A DNA stretch of 64,000 nt from Emiliania huxleyi CCMP1516 (GCF_000372725.1 NW_005199853.1:1-64000); one strand, 5' to 3'; shown: positions 1 to 11,643, counted from the first letter of the stretch. Program-made: numbers and translations. The notes: generated by a model from the letters alone, not told the origin.

Positions 1-91
1 CTAACCCTAACCCTAACCCTAACCCTAACCCTAACCCTAACCCTAACCCTAACCCTAACCCTAACCCTAACCCTAACCCTAACCCTAACCC
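1..91. repeat. Terminal telomere repeat tract, (CCCTAA)n
   Basis: Perfect tandem CCCTAA units fill the first 91 bases, reading C-rich from the window edge inward, as expected for the left end of a chromosome with the TTAGGG-type telomere. The tract passes directly into the subtelomeric sequence at AAGGTGGCGG. It marks this window as a true chromosome end or as a contig that reached one. Confidence 0.97.
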
Positions 92-3086
92 AAGGTGGCG
101 GCAGCCAGTTTGCGGCAGCAGTGCTTGTTTGCAGAGACAAGAGGTTCCAGCAAATCCTAGTCGGCGGCAGCCAGGTCGCGGCAGCCAGGCGGCGGCAGCC
201 AGCAGTACGCGGCAGCCAGGTCTGTGTTTCGAGAGACAACAGGTAGTCCCAGCAAATCCTAGTCGGCGGCAGCCAGGTCGCGGCAGCCAGGTCGCGGCAG
301 CAGGTACGGAGAGTTTCGAAGAGCAAATTATGTTCCAGCAAATCCTAGTCGGCGGCAGCCAGGTCGCGGCAGCCAGTTTGCGGCAGCAGTTCTGTGTTTC
401 AAGAGACAAGAGGTAGTTCCAGCAAATCCTAGTCGGCGGCAGCCAGGTCGCGGCAGCAGATAGTGTGTTTCGAGAGACAATAGGCAGTCCCGGCAAATCC
501 TAGTCGGCGGCAGCCACAGGTAGCGACAGCGCAGCCATGTCCCTAGAGGCGAGAGAGAGATCAGAGCCCAATAGTAGCCAGATCCAATCCTAGCCAAGAG
601 CGGCGGCAGCCGCGGTAGAGGTTAGAGAGATACTCGAGCCGATTCTAGCCAGCTCCAATCCTAGGCTACGGCGGCGGCAGCCGCGGTAGAGGAGAGTGAG
701 CAGTTCGGTCTTATCTCTCAGATCAGAGCTCAAGGCCTAGAGAAGTCCAATCCGAGCCTAGTCTTAAGCGGCGGCAGCCGCGGTAGAGGTGAGTACAATC
801 CTCTTCTCAGGCCCTAGCCTCTAGCGACGCGGCAGCTCTAAACAAAGACAAGATCTTAGATAGGAGCTGAAGCTCTTCTCCTATCTTAGCCAGATCTTGT
901 CCAGCTCTTGTGCTAAGAGCTGCAGCTCTAAAGGGGCAAGACAAGTAGCTCCTAAGTCAAGAGCTGCGGCTCCTAAGATAAGAGCCAGATAGGAGCTACT
1001 TGTCTTCGGCTTAAGAGCTGCAGATCCTATGGTAAAGACAAGTAGCTCCTAACAGCTCCTAAGATAGGAGCTACTTGTCTTCGGCTTAAGAGCTGCAGAT
1101 CCTATGAGAAAGACAAGTAGCTCCTAAGTCAAGAGCTACAGATCCTATGGCAAAGACAAGTAGCTCCTAAGTTAAGAGCTGCAGCTCCTATTGGTCAGAG
1201 AGTTGCAGTTCCTATGGCCGAATCCTAGTCGGCGGCAGCCAGGTGGCGGCAGCCAGTTTGCGGCAGCCAGTTCTGTGTTTAGACAAGAGGTAGTCCCAGC
1301 AAATTCTAGTCGGCGGCAGCCAGGTAGCGGCAGCGCAGCCAGGTCCCTAGAGGCGAGAGAAAGGTAAGAGCCCAACAGTAGCCAGATCCAATCCTAGAGC
1401 GGCGGCAGCCGCGGTAGAGGTTAGAGAGATACTCGAGCCGATTCTAGCCAGCTCCAATCCTAGCCTACGGCGGCGGCAGCCGCGGTAGAGGTGAGTAAGC
1501 AGTTCGGTCTTATCTCTCAGACCAGAGCTCTCAAGGCCTCGAGAAGTCCAATCCTAGCCTAATCCGAGCCTAGTCTTAAGCGGCGGCAGCCGCAGTAGAG
1601 GTGAGTACAGACAATCCTCTTCTCAGGCCATTCCTAGCCTGTACCGGCGCGGCAGCTCTAAAGGCGAAGACAAGATCTTAGATAGGAGCTGAAGCTCTTC
1701 TACCATCCAACCTTAGCTAGACCTTGTCCAGCTCTTGTGATAAGAGCTGCAGCTCTAAAGGGGCAAAAACAAGTAGCTCTAAGTCAAGAGCTGTGGTTCC
1801 TAAGATAGGAGCCAGATAGGAGCTACTTGTCTTCGGCTTAAGAGCTGCAGATCCTATGACAAAGACAACTAGCTCCTAAGTCAGCTCCTAAGACAGGAGC
1901 TGCAGTAGTCTTCCGCTTAAGAGCTGCAGATCCTATGACAAAGACAAGTAGCTCCTAAGTCAGCTCCTATAAGATAGGAGCTGACAAAGACAAGTAGCTC
2001 CTAAGTCAAGAGCTGCAGCTCCTATTGGTCAGCTCTTATCATAAGAGCTGCGAGCCCTAGAGCTGGCTCTAATGTCTACGAGTAGGTCAACAGCAGTGAG
2101 CCTATTCTACAGCCCATCCCCTAGATCCAAGCGAGCTTCTCCTCCCCTAGGCTAGAGCGGCGAATGCCGCAGTTGAGGTGGTTGTTGGTCGTTCTCTCGT
2201 GCCTAAGCCGCATTCTATCATATTATCGCACGATCTTCAACACTGTGTGTGCGGCGATCTGCTCCTGCTCAAGCCGGGGGGCGCTGCCCCCCGGACCCCC
2301 CGCGCCTGCGGCGGGCTTTTCTGGCCGCTGCGCGGGGCCTTTTTGCCGCTGCGCGGAGCTTTCTATCAGGCTCGCTGCGCTCGTAACTAACCCTCCCCCT
2401 CTCTCTCTATCGGCTCGCTGCGCTCGCTCTAAAACGGACTCGGCTTGCGCCTCGCTCCTAAACGAGCTCGCCGCGGCGTTGCCGCGTCTCGCCTGTCTAG
2501 ACAGTATAGGAGCTCGTTAGGAGCTACCTGGGTTCGTGACAGGAGCTGCGGCTCTTACTTAGGAGTTATCTGTCTTTGTCAGAGGATCTGTAGCTCCTAA
2601 GCAACTCCTAATGATAGGATCTGCAACTCTAATGGCGAGATGTAGTCATATAAAGCAGAGATCGAGGTCTTGATTTTTAACGCTCGAAGAAGCTACTTGC
2701 ATTCGGTTTTGAAGCTGCAGCTCTTAGCTTTAGAGCTTACTGTCTCTCTCAGAGCATCTGCAGCTCCTAAGCAGCTCCTAAGCAGCTCCTAATGATAAGA
2801 GCTGCAACTATTCATGGCGAGATTCAGCGTCGAGACGGCGCGCAACAATATCGGCTCCAATGCCTTTAGCGCGCTTGAGAGCTGCAGCTCCTAAGTTAAG
2901 AACTGCAGATCCTAAGGTAAGAGCTGCAGCTCCTATTCCTAAAGAGCTGCGTGAGCAGCAGGTTGAGGTGTGGCCTAAGCGCAGCGCGCGGTTAAGGTTG
3001 CTGCTGCGGCGGAAGAAGCTCCTGACGGGCCTGATGGGCCTGATGAGCCTGGAGGCCTAAGGGGCCTGATCGCCTAGACAGCCTAG
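92..3086. repeat. Subtelomeric repeat unit 1
   Basis: Non-coding, internally repetitive DNA. The first 800 bases are built from variants of GCGGCAGCCAGGTCGCGGCA and of CCAGCAAATCCTAGTCGG. Between about 830 and 2050, and again at 2520-2960, the sequence is built from AGCTCCTAAG, GACAAGTAGCTCC and AAGAGCTGCAGATCC motifs in both orientations, so it can fold extensively. 2230-2500 is a more GC-rich stretch with palindromic C/G runs. Open frames here are by-products of the repeats, with no recognisable domain. Confidence 0.9.
1208..1700. repeat. Diverged internal copy of the subtelomeric block
   Basis: This stretch repeats the order of motifs seen at about 421-870: the GGCGGCAGCCAGG array, a CCCTAGAGGCGAGAGA motif, a GATACTCGAGCCGATTC motif and the GATCTTAGATAGGAGCTG end. 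It has small differences from both other copies. The subtelomere therefore holds three related blocks (about 92-870, 1208-1700 and 3151-3877), with this one the most diverged. Confidence 0.8.
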
Positions 3087-3150
3087 CCCTAACCCTAACC
3101 CTAACCCTAACCCTAACCCTAACCCTAACCCTAACCCTAACCCTAACCCA
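3087..3150. repeat. Interstitial telomere repeat tract
   Basis: About ten perfect CCCTAA units lie 3.1 kb from the chromosome end, in the same orientation as the terminal tract. They are followed by the same AAGGTGGCGGCAGCC junction as at base 92. The tract separates two tandem copies of the subtelomeric unit. Confidence 0.95.
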
Positions 3151-3877
3151 AGGTGGCGGCAGCCAGTTTGCGGCAGCAGTGCTTGTTTGCAGAGACAAGA
3201 GGTTCCAGCAAATCCTAGTCAGCGGCAGCCAGTTCGCGGCAGCCAGTACGCGGCAGCAGTTCTGTGTTTCGAGAGACAAGAGGTAGTCCCAGCAAATCCT
3301 AGACGGAGGCAGCCAGGTCGCGGCAGCCAGTACGCGGCAGCAGGTACGGAGAGTTTCGAAGAGCAAGATATGTTCCAGCAAATCCTAGTCGGCGGCAGCC
3401 AGGTCGCGGCAGCTCAAGTTCACGGCAGCAGGTAGTACACAAACAGGGAGACAAGAGGTAGTTCCAGCAAATCCTAGTCGGCGGCAGCCAGGTCGCGGCA
3501 GCAGATAGTGTGTTTCGAGAGACAATAGGCAGTCCCGGCAAATCCTAGTCGGCGGCAGCCACACAGGTAGCGACAGCGCAGCCATGTCCCTAGAGGCTAG
3601 AGAGAGATCAGAGCCCAATAGTAGCCAGATCCAATCCTAGCCGAGAGCGGCGGCAGCCGCGGTAGAGGTTAGAGAGATACTCGAGCCGATTCTAGCCAGC
3701 TCCAATCCTAGGCTACGGCGGCGGCAGCTCAGAGCTCAAGGCCTAGAGAAGTCCAATCCGAGCCTAGTCTTAAGCGGCGGCAGCCGCGGTAGAGGTGTGA
3801 GTACAATCCTCTTCTCAGGCCCTAGCCTCTAGCGACGCGGCAGCTCTAAACAAAGACAAGATCTTAGATAGGAGCTC
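3151..3877. repeat. Subtelomeric repeat unit 2 (partial)
   Basis: Near-identical to bases 92-873, with a few indels; one gap is near 3728, where the first copy has extra sequence. Similarity stops after GATCTTAGATAGGAGCT at 3877. From there the sequence changes abruptly to GC-rich coding DNA, which marks the junction between subtelomere and gene region. Confidence 0.9.
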
Positions 3878-4243
3878 GGCGCCGGCGTGCTATCGCTCGC
3901 CTCGAGCGGCGGCGCCGCGGGAGTTGGCGGCGGCGCGGCGATCGACGACGCCATGCAGAACGGCGCCACGCCGCTGTACATCGCGTGCAAGCAGGGCCCC
4001 CTCGAGGTCGCCAAGCTCCTCTCCTCCTACGGCGCCACGCCCGAGGCGGTCGCACACAGCCGCGGCCACGCCGACCTCGCCGCCTGGCTGGTCGCCAGCC
4101 GCGGCTGGACGCCGCTCGCGCACATCGAGAGCCTCACCGCCACCCGCACTCTCTCCCTCCTGCGCAGCGGCGCGAGCCTGCACGAGGGCGAGTATAGGGT
4201 GAGATTTCAGGTCTGCTCCATTGTCTGCCAATTGGCAGCGTGA
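3878..4243 (+). CDS. Ankyrin-repeat protein, 5' truncated fragment
   Basis: A frame open from the repeat junction encodes two ankyrin-type repeats. One has the NGATPLYIACKQG core followed by VAKLLSSYGA; the other is a shorter repeat with the GHADLAAWLVASRG helix pair. A TPLAHIE...LLRSGASLHEGE segment follows, as in many protist ankyrin proteins. No start codon lies in a credible place, because the frame begins at the edge of the subtelomeric copy, so the 5' part has been lost or replaced. Coding similarity ends near 4200 at GGGTGAG, which may be a splice donor. No clear next exon is visible, so the gene is probably a relic. Confidence 0.6.
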   Translation, partial: GAGVLSLASSGGAAGVGGGAAIDDAMQNGATPLYIACKQGPLEVAKLLSSYGATPEAVAHSRGHADLAAWLVASRGWTPLAHIESLTATRTLSLLRSGASLHEGEYRVRFQVCSIVCQLAA

Positions 4244-4674
4244 GCTGCACACAGCTCGTTCGAGCGCCACTTTCTCTTTTGGCAGGTTCGACGCGCGCGC
4301 GCGTGCGTGCACGTGCAAGTGCAACAAACGAACGACACGCCAAAGCCTTGCAGCGCACCTTTTGTGTGCGGTGTCCTCCAATGCATCTTGGATCCGCGGC
4401 GGGGCGACGATCTCCAGCGTCCGATCACGCGGTCGAGAAAGAAGGCGCGGGAGAGAGAGCCGACCGCCGGCCGCCCACAGTCGGAGGCGGGCAAGCCGGA
4501 GAGGCTCTTGCGCAGAGACGAGGCGCAATACAGGAAAAAGAATTCCTCGCACAGCACACAGGTTCGACCCGGCCCGGCCCTTTTGAACAGTCGTCCTCGG
4601 GAAAAAGAAAGAAAGCGGAGTCTGCGCGAAGCCTCAGCACCCTCCACGCTGGCCCCGCTTGAAGCCGTGGCGGC
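4244..4674. other. Intergenic, no gene seen
   Basis: GC-rich sequence between the ankyrin fragment and the next gene. Several overlapping frames are open on both strands but none carries a recognisable domain. It may hold the 3' part of the ankyrin relic and the promoter of the downstream gene. Confidence 0.5.
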
Positions 4675-6883
4675 ATGCTCGTCTCCTCGCTCTGCGCTCC
4701 GCCCTCCCACTTTATGGCCCGGCGGACGCCACCTCCGTCTCTGCTCTGCGAGGGTCCATTCGTCGCCGCGCCCTGCGGCCGCTCCGTCGGGCTTCTTGCG
4801 CTCGAGCTCGACGGCGACAGCGAGTTCTACCACGTGACCTCCGGCGGCCGGCGCTGCACGCTGCACCACGTTGCGGACTCGGACTGGTCTCTGCGAGACG
4901 GCTCCGATGACGAGCCGCCGCTCGAGCTCGGCTCTCCCGAGCAGATTTTCGATCTCGCCTTCCGCCCGCAGCCTGGCGCCGAGGAGAGACTCGCCGCTGC
5001 TGCGCCGCACTGGCCGGCCCGCCTGCGCGACCGCCTCGCCCGCCGCCGGGTCGCCGGCCGCGGCACAGTCGCGCTGGACGCCGGCTGGTTCCTCGAGGCG
5101 CTCGGCGGCGCGGAGCCGATTCCAACGCCGCTCCTCTTTCCGGGCGGCGGCGCGGCGCTTGGCCTCTCCGGCCTGCAGGCTGCGGCAGCCGTTACGCGAC
5201 GGACCGCCGTCTCGCTCCGGGCGGGCCGCTGCGACGTCGCTGATGTCGCCTTTGCTGAGGTTCTGCAGCGCGCGATTCGCGCCGAGCGGGCGGCTGGCGG
5301 CAGCAGCGCCAGCGGCGGCGACGACGTGTGGGGTGGAGCGGGGCGGCTGGTAGGCGAGTATGTGAGCGGCGAGCTGGCGCAGATCGGCGATGATGTTGCG
5401 GCAGGCTGCCGCGAGGCGATCGGCAAGGGCACGCTGCGCGTCGACTTTCCGGCCGAGGAGCAGAGGCGGTGCGGAACCGCTGCGGCCCGACCCTTCTCTG
5501 ACTCTGCTCCTGAGCCGTCCTGCAGGCGCCGCTCGGCCTCTCGCTCGGCCCGCTGCAGCCGTCCGGCGAGGCGGCGGGCGCAGCCTCGGCTGGCCTCGGT
5601 GCGGAGGTTGGCGAGGTGGAGGAGGGAGGCGTTGCCGACGAAGCCGGGGTGAGGGCCGGCATGCTCTTCCACCGCCTCGAGGGGCCGGACATGCTCTTGA
5701 TGCGGGGAGGCGCCCCCGCCCTCTCCTTCGAGGCGCTCCTAGACACTTCCTAGACACCTCCTAGACACACCTCTTATACCCCTCCTAGACCCCTCCCGCT
5801 GGTGCCCCGCCCACTCCTCTCGAGGCATCGGCCGCCCGTCGCCACCCGGGCGGCTCCGCGCCTCGCTCCCAGGCGATTCTCGCAGAGGTTGACGCGAGGC
5901 GCGCGCGGGGCGGCAGCCTCACCGTCGTGTTCGACACCGCCGTGCCCGCCGCGCGGCTCTACGCGGTCGAGCTGCCCGCAGTGCCGGCGCTGCGCGCTCT
6001 CGCCACCGCCGAGGGGATGGCGGGGCCGGCGAGGCTCGAGCTGGGAGAGGAGCTGGCTCGGCTGTGCGAGGAGGGCGGAGGCGGCGGCGGCGAGGGAGGC
6101 GGCGGCGACGAGAGAGGCGGCGGCGGCGAGAGAGGCGGCGGCGAGGGCGGCGGCGGCGAGGGCGGCGTGTTGTGGTCGGAGGAGGAGGCGAGGCTGTTTG
6201 TGGGCGACGCGGGCTCCCTCACGGCTGCGCATGTCGACATCTGCCCGCAGCTCGAGTTTGCGCACGGTTCTCACGGACGCCGCCGGAGAGACGCTCCGCC
6301 CCTCGCCCTCACTCTCGCGTGGCGTCCCCTGCGCAGGCCTGACTGGGCTCAAGCTGCTCGGAGTAGCGACGCGCGAGGCCACGCCGCGCCTCGCCGCGCT
6401 GCACGCCGCCGACTACACCCAGCTGGACGCCGCCGAGGCGCGGCCGAGGCATCGCAGCGGCGGCGCCCGTCGCCGCCGGCTCAGGCGGAGAGGGGCCTGG
6501 AGCTGTAGGCGCAGGCCGAGCTGCTCGCGACGCGCGTGCCGGTGGACCGCCCTCTCGACGACGCGCAGCGGGCGCTCTTGCTCGACGAGGCGGTGACGGC
6601 GGTGGCGCTCGAGCCAGGCGACCTCGGCGTCTTTGACTCTGGCTGCCTCCACTTCGCCGCCAACGGCCTCCACTGGCCCGTGACCGGAGGCATGAACGCC
6701 GCCCTCTACCACGGCATGCTCACGCGGCCGCTGCTGGCGCAGCTGCGAGCCGCCGCCCGGCGGGAGGCCGGCGGCGGCGACGCCTCTGGTGACGAGGGCG
6801 ACGAGGACGACGCGTGGGCGGCGGGGGAGAGCCTGCGGCCGTCTGACCTGCTGCGAGAGCTGGACGCCGGCGGTGCCGGATGA
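4675..6883 (+). CDS. PDZ-like plus JmjC-like (cupin, 2OG-Fe(II)) protein
   Basis: Five exons by hand: 4675-5439, 5526-5732, 5873-6266, 6337-6437 and 6509-6883, giving 613 residues in one continuous frame. Residues 1-255 are unrecognised. Exon 2 and the start of exon 3 form a PDZ-like fold: LGLSLGP, then GVADEAGVRAGM, then LSFEAILAEVDARR and SLTVVFD. Further on, LFVGDAGSLTAAHVDICPQL matches the metal-binding start of JmjC domains (H444, D446), and PGDLGVFDSGCLHFAANG supplies the second His (H537). Iron/2-oxoglutarate chemistry as a hydroxylase or demethylase is inferred; the substrate is unknown. A Gly/Glu-rich linker lies at 6073-6165. The introns at 5733-5872 and 6438-6508 use GC donors, and the first contains a GACAC-core tandem repeat. 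The start is the first ATG of the frame. Confidence 0.6.
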
Positions 6884-8516
6884 TGATGAACCGATGACAG
6901 CGTTGTGTTCATTCATGCGGTTTGTTCTCTACTTTGAATCGCAGTGCAAATCACATGTAATCTCGCGCGTCTCGCACTCGCGCGATATGGCATATGCCGC
7001 CCCTCACGCCTCAGCCCTCTCGCGTCCACTCGTCTCGCCTCCCCGGGCGGGCGCTCCCCGCACCCCGCGCCGGCCGCGGCCCCAAAAAGTCCGCACAGCA
7101 GCTGTTCGCGGGGAGGCGCGGCACGAGCACGCCCCATGCCGCGCACGCCTGCAGCACGCGCGCGACGACGGCCCCCCTGCGACAGCACATTCGGTCTACC
7201 CCCATCTGCATGCCGCGTGCTGCCAGTTCCTGCCCTCGCTGCGCAGCACTTGGTTTAAAGTCTGCTCGGGACCTATATATCACGGTCTAAGCACGCCCGA
7301 TGATCGATGCGTGGGTCGCCACATGGCACTCCCAGCACGCCCACGCGCACACGTCGCCCGGCCTCGGCCGGTGCGGCTGGGGGCCACCACAAAGCTCCGG
7401 CGTGGTAGGATTCCTATGGGCTCTCTTCACAGCCGAAAAGGCCCACATTTGTCGCCAATCGAGCTCCTTGCTAGGTAACAGCTGTCGCGCGGCCCACCAA
7501 GGCGGGGTTGTCGCACAGCCGAGGTACGGCTGCCTCGTTCGTCCGTCACGGCCGGCCTGAGAGCGCTGGCACCGCCTCCGAAGCCGTCCACGGCGAGCGG
7601 CAGGGCCTCTGCGGTGCAGCGAAGCGTGCTGACTTCAGCCGTTTGAGCATCACTGGAGTGAGGCGTTCTCTTCTTGCCGGTTATCTTCTTGGCGGCGTGC
7701 CGCGTGCATACTACGTGACGGTGTAGGCGCGTGGGCTCGCCTAAAAGGCTCGCACCTGTCGGAATTGTGGCGCGAGCTCTTCCGCCTCTGCTCCAGAGGG
7801 TACAGCGACCCAATGGATCCAGTCCAGCGATCTCAGTTCGTCTGTTGAGGGCGCTCCTCCGCTCCCACCGTTGCACTAGGTAGTGCTGCCGTGTACTGGC
7901 GCCAGCGAGCTCCATTCAGATCCCGCACGCGCGATCGGCAGTCGAGTTACAACCCGCAGCTGTGCAGTGCGTGCGGAACCGTTGTTCGGCGATCTCTCGG
8001 CTCCCGCTCCTCGACTCGCGCTCGGACGCGAGGTGCGTGCTCGCCTGCCCCCCCCGGGAGGGGAACTGGTTGGGTAGTAGTCTAAGTTCTGAGCCTCCGA
8101 ATTCGAAATCGCGTCCTCACGCTTAGCGCTTGGTGTGCGTCCGGTTTTCGTCACTGGTTGGCTGACTAGCCAGAGGGCGTGCTCTGGACGACTGGGGCAG
8201 GGCGACTCACCCGAGGCGAAGGGGGACGAGGGCGGAGGCCGACTCAGCTGTCGTGAGGTTAGAAATCGAGTCGTGGTAAAAATTCTTTTGTCTGTGCGAG
8301 GTAGGGGGCCGCTGTTGTAAGTTATCTCAGTGTGAGTGCCAGTGCGCGCCAGACCCGTGTGTTTTGGATCACTTGGAGTGCGGTCAGGAACCGCACAGGC
8401 CGGGGGGGGGGGGGGGGAGCTGAGAAGCGCAAAAAGAGAAAAAAACACACAACCCAAGGGAGGGATGGGAGGACGGCACGCCGCAGGATTTTAAGCTGAG
8501 AAGCGCACCAGCGGCA
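6884..8516. other. Long intergenic region, no gene recognised
   Basis: About 1.6 kb between the JmjC-like gene and RecQ. Open frames on both strands lack domains, and composition is less biased than in the neighbouring genes. Visible items are a TATATAT motif at about 7274, a run of seventeen G at about 8402-8418, and a dispersed repeat at about 8366-8437. The last part presumably carries the RecQ promoter. Confidence 0.6.
8366..8437 (+). repeat. Dispersed repeat fragment (copy 1 of 2)
   Basis: CACTTGGAGTGCGGTCAGGAACC, then a CAGG/G-run and GAGCTGAGAAGCGCA. The same order recurs at about 25738-25800 (CACTTGGAGCGCAGTCATT..., then CCGGGGAGCTGAGAAGCGCA). AGCTGAGAAGCGCA appears a third time near 8493. 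The two copies are about 75-80 percent alike by eye. The family is unknown. Confidence 0.6.
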
Positions 8517-11500
8517 ATGCCATCAGCGACTTTCTTCTCAGCCACCGCACAACCGCTTCGCCACCGACCCGCTCACGCTCAGCCGCCCCGAGCTCTCGCT
8601 CGCGCTCAGCCACCCGCCTCACGCATGACGGACACCGCTCACGAGTCGCTGCTCATGCGCGACCCTCCTCCGCGACCGCATCCGGGCGATTGGGAGGCCC
8701 GTGCGTCTGCGCTGCTCCGCGAGCACTGGGGCCACAGTGTGCTCCGCGCGTCGCAGCGCCTCGCCATCCGCTGCGCGCTCGAGGCGCGCGACTGCCTCGT
8801 GGTGGCGCCGACCGGCGGCGGCAAGAGCGTTTGCTTCCAGCTTCTCCCGTTGCTGACTGGCCGCCCCGTAGTCATCGTGACGCCGCTCGTCGCACTCATG
8901 CATGACCAGGTCGCTGCGGCGAGCGCGCGAGGGATGCGGGCCGTCTACCTCGGCTCCTCGCAGACCGACGCCTCGTCCGAGGCGAGGGCCTCCCGCGGCG
9001 AGTTCGACTTGGTCTATGTGACGCCCGAGAAGCTCGCGACGCCGGCCGGCCGCGACCTCGTCGCGGCTCTCCACTCCGCGCGCCCCATCTGCGCGATCGC
9101 CATCGACGAGGCGCACTGCGTCCTCTCGTGGGGGCTCGACTTTCGGCCCGCCTTCCTGCGCTTGGGCGAGGCGAGGCCGGCGGGCGTGCCTCTGATGGCG
9201 CTCACGGCGACGGCGCCGCCGCCCACGCGGCGCGAGCTGGCGGCGAGCCTGCAGATGGGGACCGACACGTCGGTCGTGGTTGCGCCGCTCGACCGCCCGA
9301 ACCTGCACTACAGCGTGGCCCAGAAGGGCGACAGCGGGGCCGCCTCGCTGCTGCCGCTGCTCCGGCGGCACGAGGGCGCCGCGCTCGTCTACGTCCCGAC
9401 CACCGCCGAGGCGGACGAGCTCGCCGCCGCGCTGAGCGAGGCGGGCGTGCAGGCCGCGCCCTACCACGCGCGCGCTGCCGGCCGGCACGAGTCGCTGCGT
9501 TCGTGGTCGCGCGACGGCGCGAGGGTTCTCGTGGCGACGGTGGGCCTCGGCCTCGGCACTTCCTTGACACTTCCTCGACACTTCCTCGACACCTTCCTCG
9601 GCCTCGGCACGCCCGCGTCCATCGCGCGCGCGACCGCGACACGTGCACGACACGCGTCCCGTGTAGGTGGCCCTCGGCCTCGGCGTCGACAAGCCGGACG
9701 TCCGCTTGGTCGTGCACTGGGGCCCTCCCGCGTCGCCCGAGCTGTACGCGCAGCAGGCGGGCCGCGCCGGCAGAGACGGCCTCCCCGCGGCGTGCGTCCT
9801 CCTCCACGCCCCTTCGGACTGGTCGCGCCTGCGCGGGCTCTCCGCCGCGGAGGGCGAGCCGCGCCACGCCGAGGCCGCCGCAGCCATGCGCTCGCTTGCC
9901 CACTGCTCCGGGTGCCGGTGCGGCGGCCGAGTCCTCTCCCGCCGCCTCCGCCCCCAGCCTCGCACAGGCTTCGGCTCGTGCCACCGCAGGCGAGCCGCGC
10001 TGCTGAGGTACCTCGGGGACACGCTCCCTCCGCGGGCGGCCGCTCCCGAGGCGCCCTCCTCCCCCTCTGCTCGCCCCGAGCCAGCCCCCTGCTGCGACAA
10101 CTGCTCCCGCGGCCAGGGCTGCCTCGAGCGGTGCCACGACGTGGCGAGCGAGGCGCGCGCGCTCCTGCTGGCGGCCGAGGCGTGCGGGGGCCGCTTCGGC
10201 CTCCCCACCGTGCTCGAGGTCTGCCGCGGCGCGCGCACGGCCAAGCTCGCCTCCAAGGCGGCGGCCTGCAGCCGACACGGCCCCGAGAGACGGTTTGGAC
10301 GCTCGACGCGCATGGCGCAATAGGCGGGCGGCCGCTTGCTGCTCTGCTCCGCCTTTGGCGCCGGCGTGCGTTGCGGCAGGTCCGCCATCTCGCACTCATA
10401 GAAGTATCTAGGAGCCTTCCAGGCACCTTCTGCGATGTGCAGCAGGTCCGCCGTGTGGTGGCGAGTGCTGGCCGAGGCGATGGTGGAGGAGGGCTTGCTC
10501 GCCGAGGCGCCGCCGCCAGCCTCTCGCGCTTCGCCGCACCGAACGGCTCGCGAGCAGAGGCGTCGTGCCACCGTAGGAGCTCGTCGCTCTGCCGGCGGCT
10601 CCCGGCGCCCACCCATTCGCGCCCCGCTCCTACCACGCGCTTCGCGTCGCGAGCGCTGGGCGGGCGCTGCTCGCGAAAGGCGCGCGGCCGCTTGTATGCA
10701 CTTGCCCCTCGCCCTGTCCCGCCACCGCCGCAGCTGGCCAAGTCTCGGCTTATGCGAGCCAGGTACGGATGCGACGCCGGCGCCCCTCCGTCTTCCGGTT
10801 GCGCCCTCTGCTGGCAGCAGCAATAGCAGCAGCGGAGGCGGCGGAGGCGGCGGCGGAGGCGGCGGAGGCGGCGGCGGCCCGAGTCTGGCCTTGGCGCTCA
10901 GCAGCGCGGAGCTCGGCATTCTGTCTCAGCTCCGCTCGCTGAGGGGGTCCGTGGCCGCCGCCCCGTCGGACGCTGACGGCGGCGAGGAGAGCGAGGAGCC
11001 GCTCGGCGCGCTGGTGAGCGAGAGGTGTCTCGTCGCGCTGGCAAAGGCGCGGCCGTCCGACATGGAGGGCCTCGCCGTCGTCGCCGGCGCCGAGGCGCCG
11101 AGGCTGCGCGGGGTCGACGGCTCTGGCGCGGCTGTGCTCGCCCTGCTCGCCTCGGGCAGCAGTCGGCTGCAGCTCAAGCTGGACAGCTTCTCCGAGGAAC
11201 AGCACGCGGTGCGCTTGGCGAGGAGGCTCCGTGAGGCGCGCGCTCGGCGGGCGCTGCGCGACGACGTTCCGCCATATGCCGTCGTCGGCGACGCGCAGCT
11301 CGGCCTCATCGCGCGGCTCCGACCCGCCAACGAGCAGGAGCTGTTGGCGCTTGCCGGCATGCCGCGCACGACGGTGCAGCGCCACGGGGAGATGCTCCTT
11401 GGCTGCGTGGCTACCTACTGCTCGCAGCACGGCGTGCCGCTCGGCCGTCCCAGCGCGGAGGCGGCGCCGGCGCCGGCAGCGGCGGCGCCGGCCCCGGCGG

Positions 11501-11643
11501 CCCCGGCGGCGGCTGCTGCAAGCAGCGGATGGCGCACCAAGACGTCGGCGACCGCCGGCGCGGGCGACAGGGCGGGAAGTGCTGCCGCGTCGAGGAACAA
11601 GCGGCGTCTGCCACCCTCGTTTGGGGGGAGGGGCAGGCGTTGA
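8517..11643 (+). CDS. RecQ-type ATP-dependent DNA helicase with two HRDC domains
   Basis: 3'-5' DNA helicase of recombination and replication repair, acting in the nucleus. Exon 1 (8517-9539) has the Walker A motif APTGGGKSVCFQLLP, the DEAH box and TATA motif III. After an intron at 9540-9666, VALGLGVDKPDVRLVVHWG and QQAGRAGRDG give motifs V and VI, followed by a Cys cluster (CCDNCSRGQGC) as in the RecQ zinc-binding domain. The RQC winged helix is split by introns at 10258-10323 (GC donor), 10380-10445 and about 10507-10576, with the core SAVWWRVLAEAMVEEGLL. The last exon has a poly-Gly linker and two HRDC-like modules, near LSSAELGILSQLRSL and AQLGLIARLRPANEQELLAL. An intron near 10763-10820 is not resolved. 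The tail is Ala/Pro-rich and basic. Confidence 0.9.

Noticed and set aside
129-3618. Several 60-130 codon frames in the subtelomere
   Set aside because: Translations are repeats of the DNA units in all frames, with no independent support.
4207-5757. A 516-codon minus-strand frame opposite the JmjC-like gene
   Set aside because: Arg/Ala/Pro-rich shadow of the plus-strand gene, with no recognisable motif.
7427-7915. A 162-codon minus-strand frame
   Set aside because: No domain, composition unlike neighbouring genes; treated as intergenic.
8619-10919. A 766-codon open frame on the minus strand
   Set aside because: It is antisense to the RecQ helicase. GC-rich codon use keeps the opposite strand open, and the translation has no domain and is Arg/Ala-rich.
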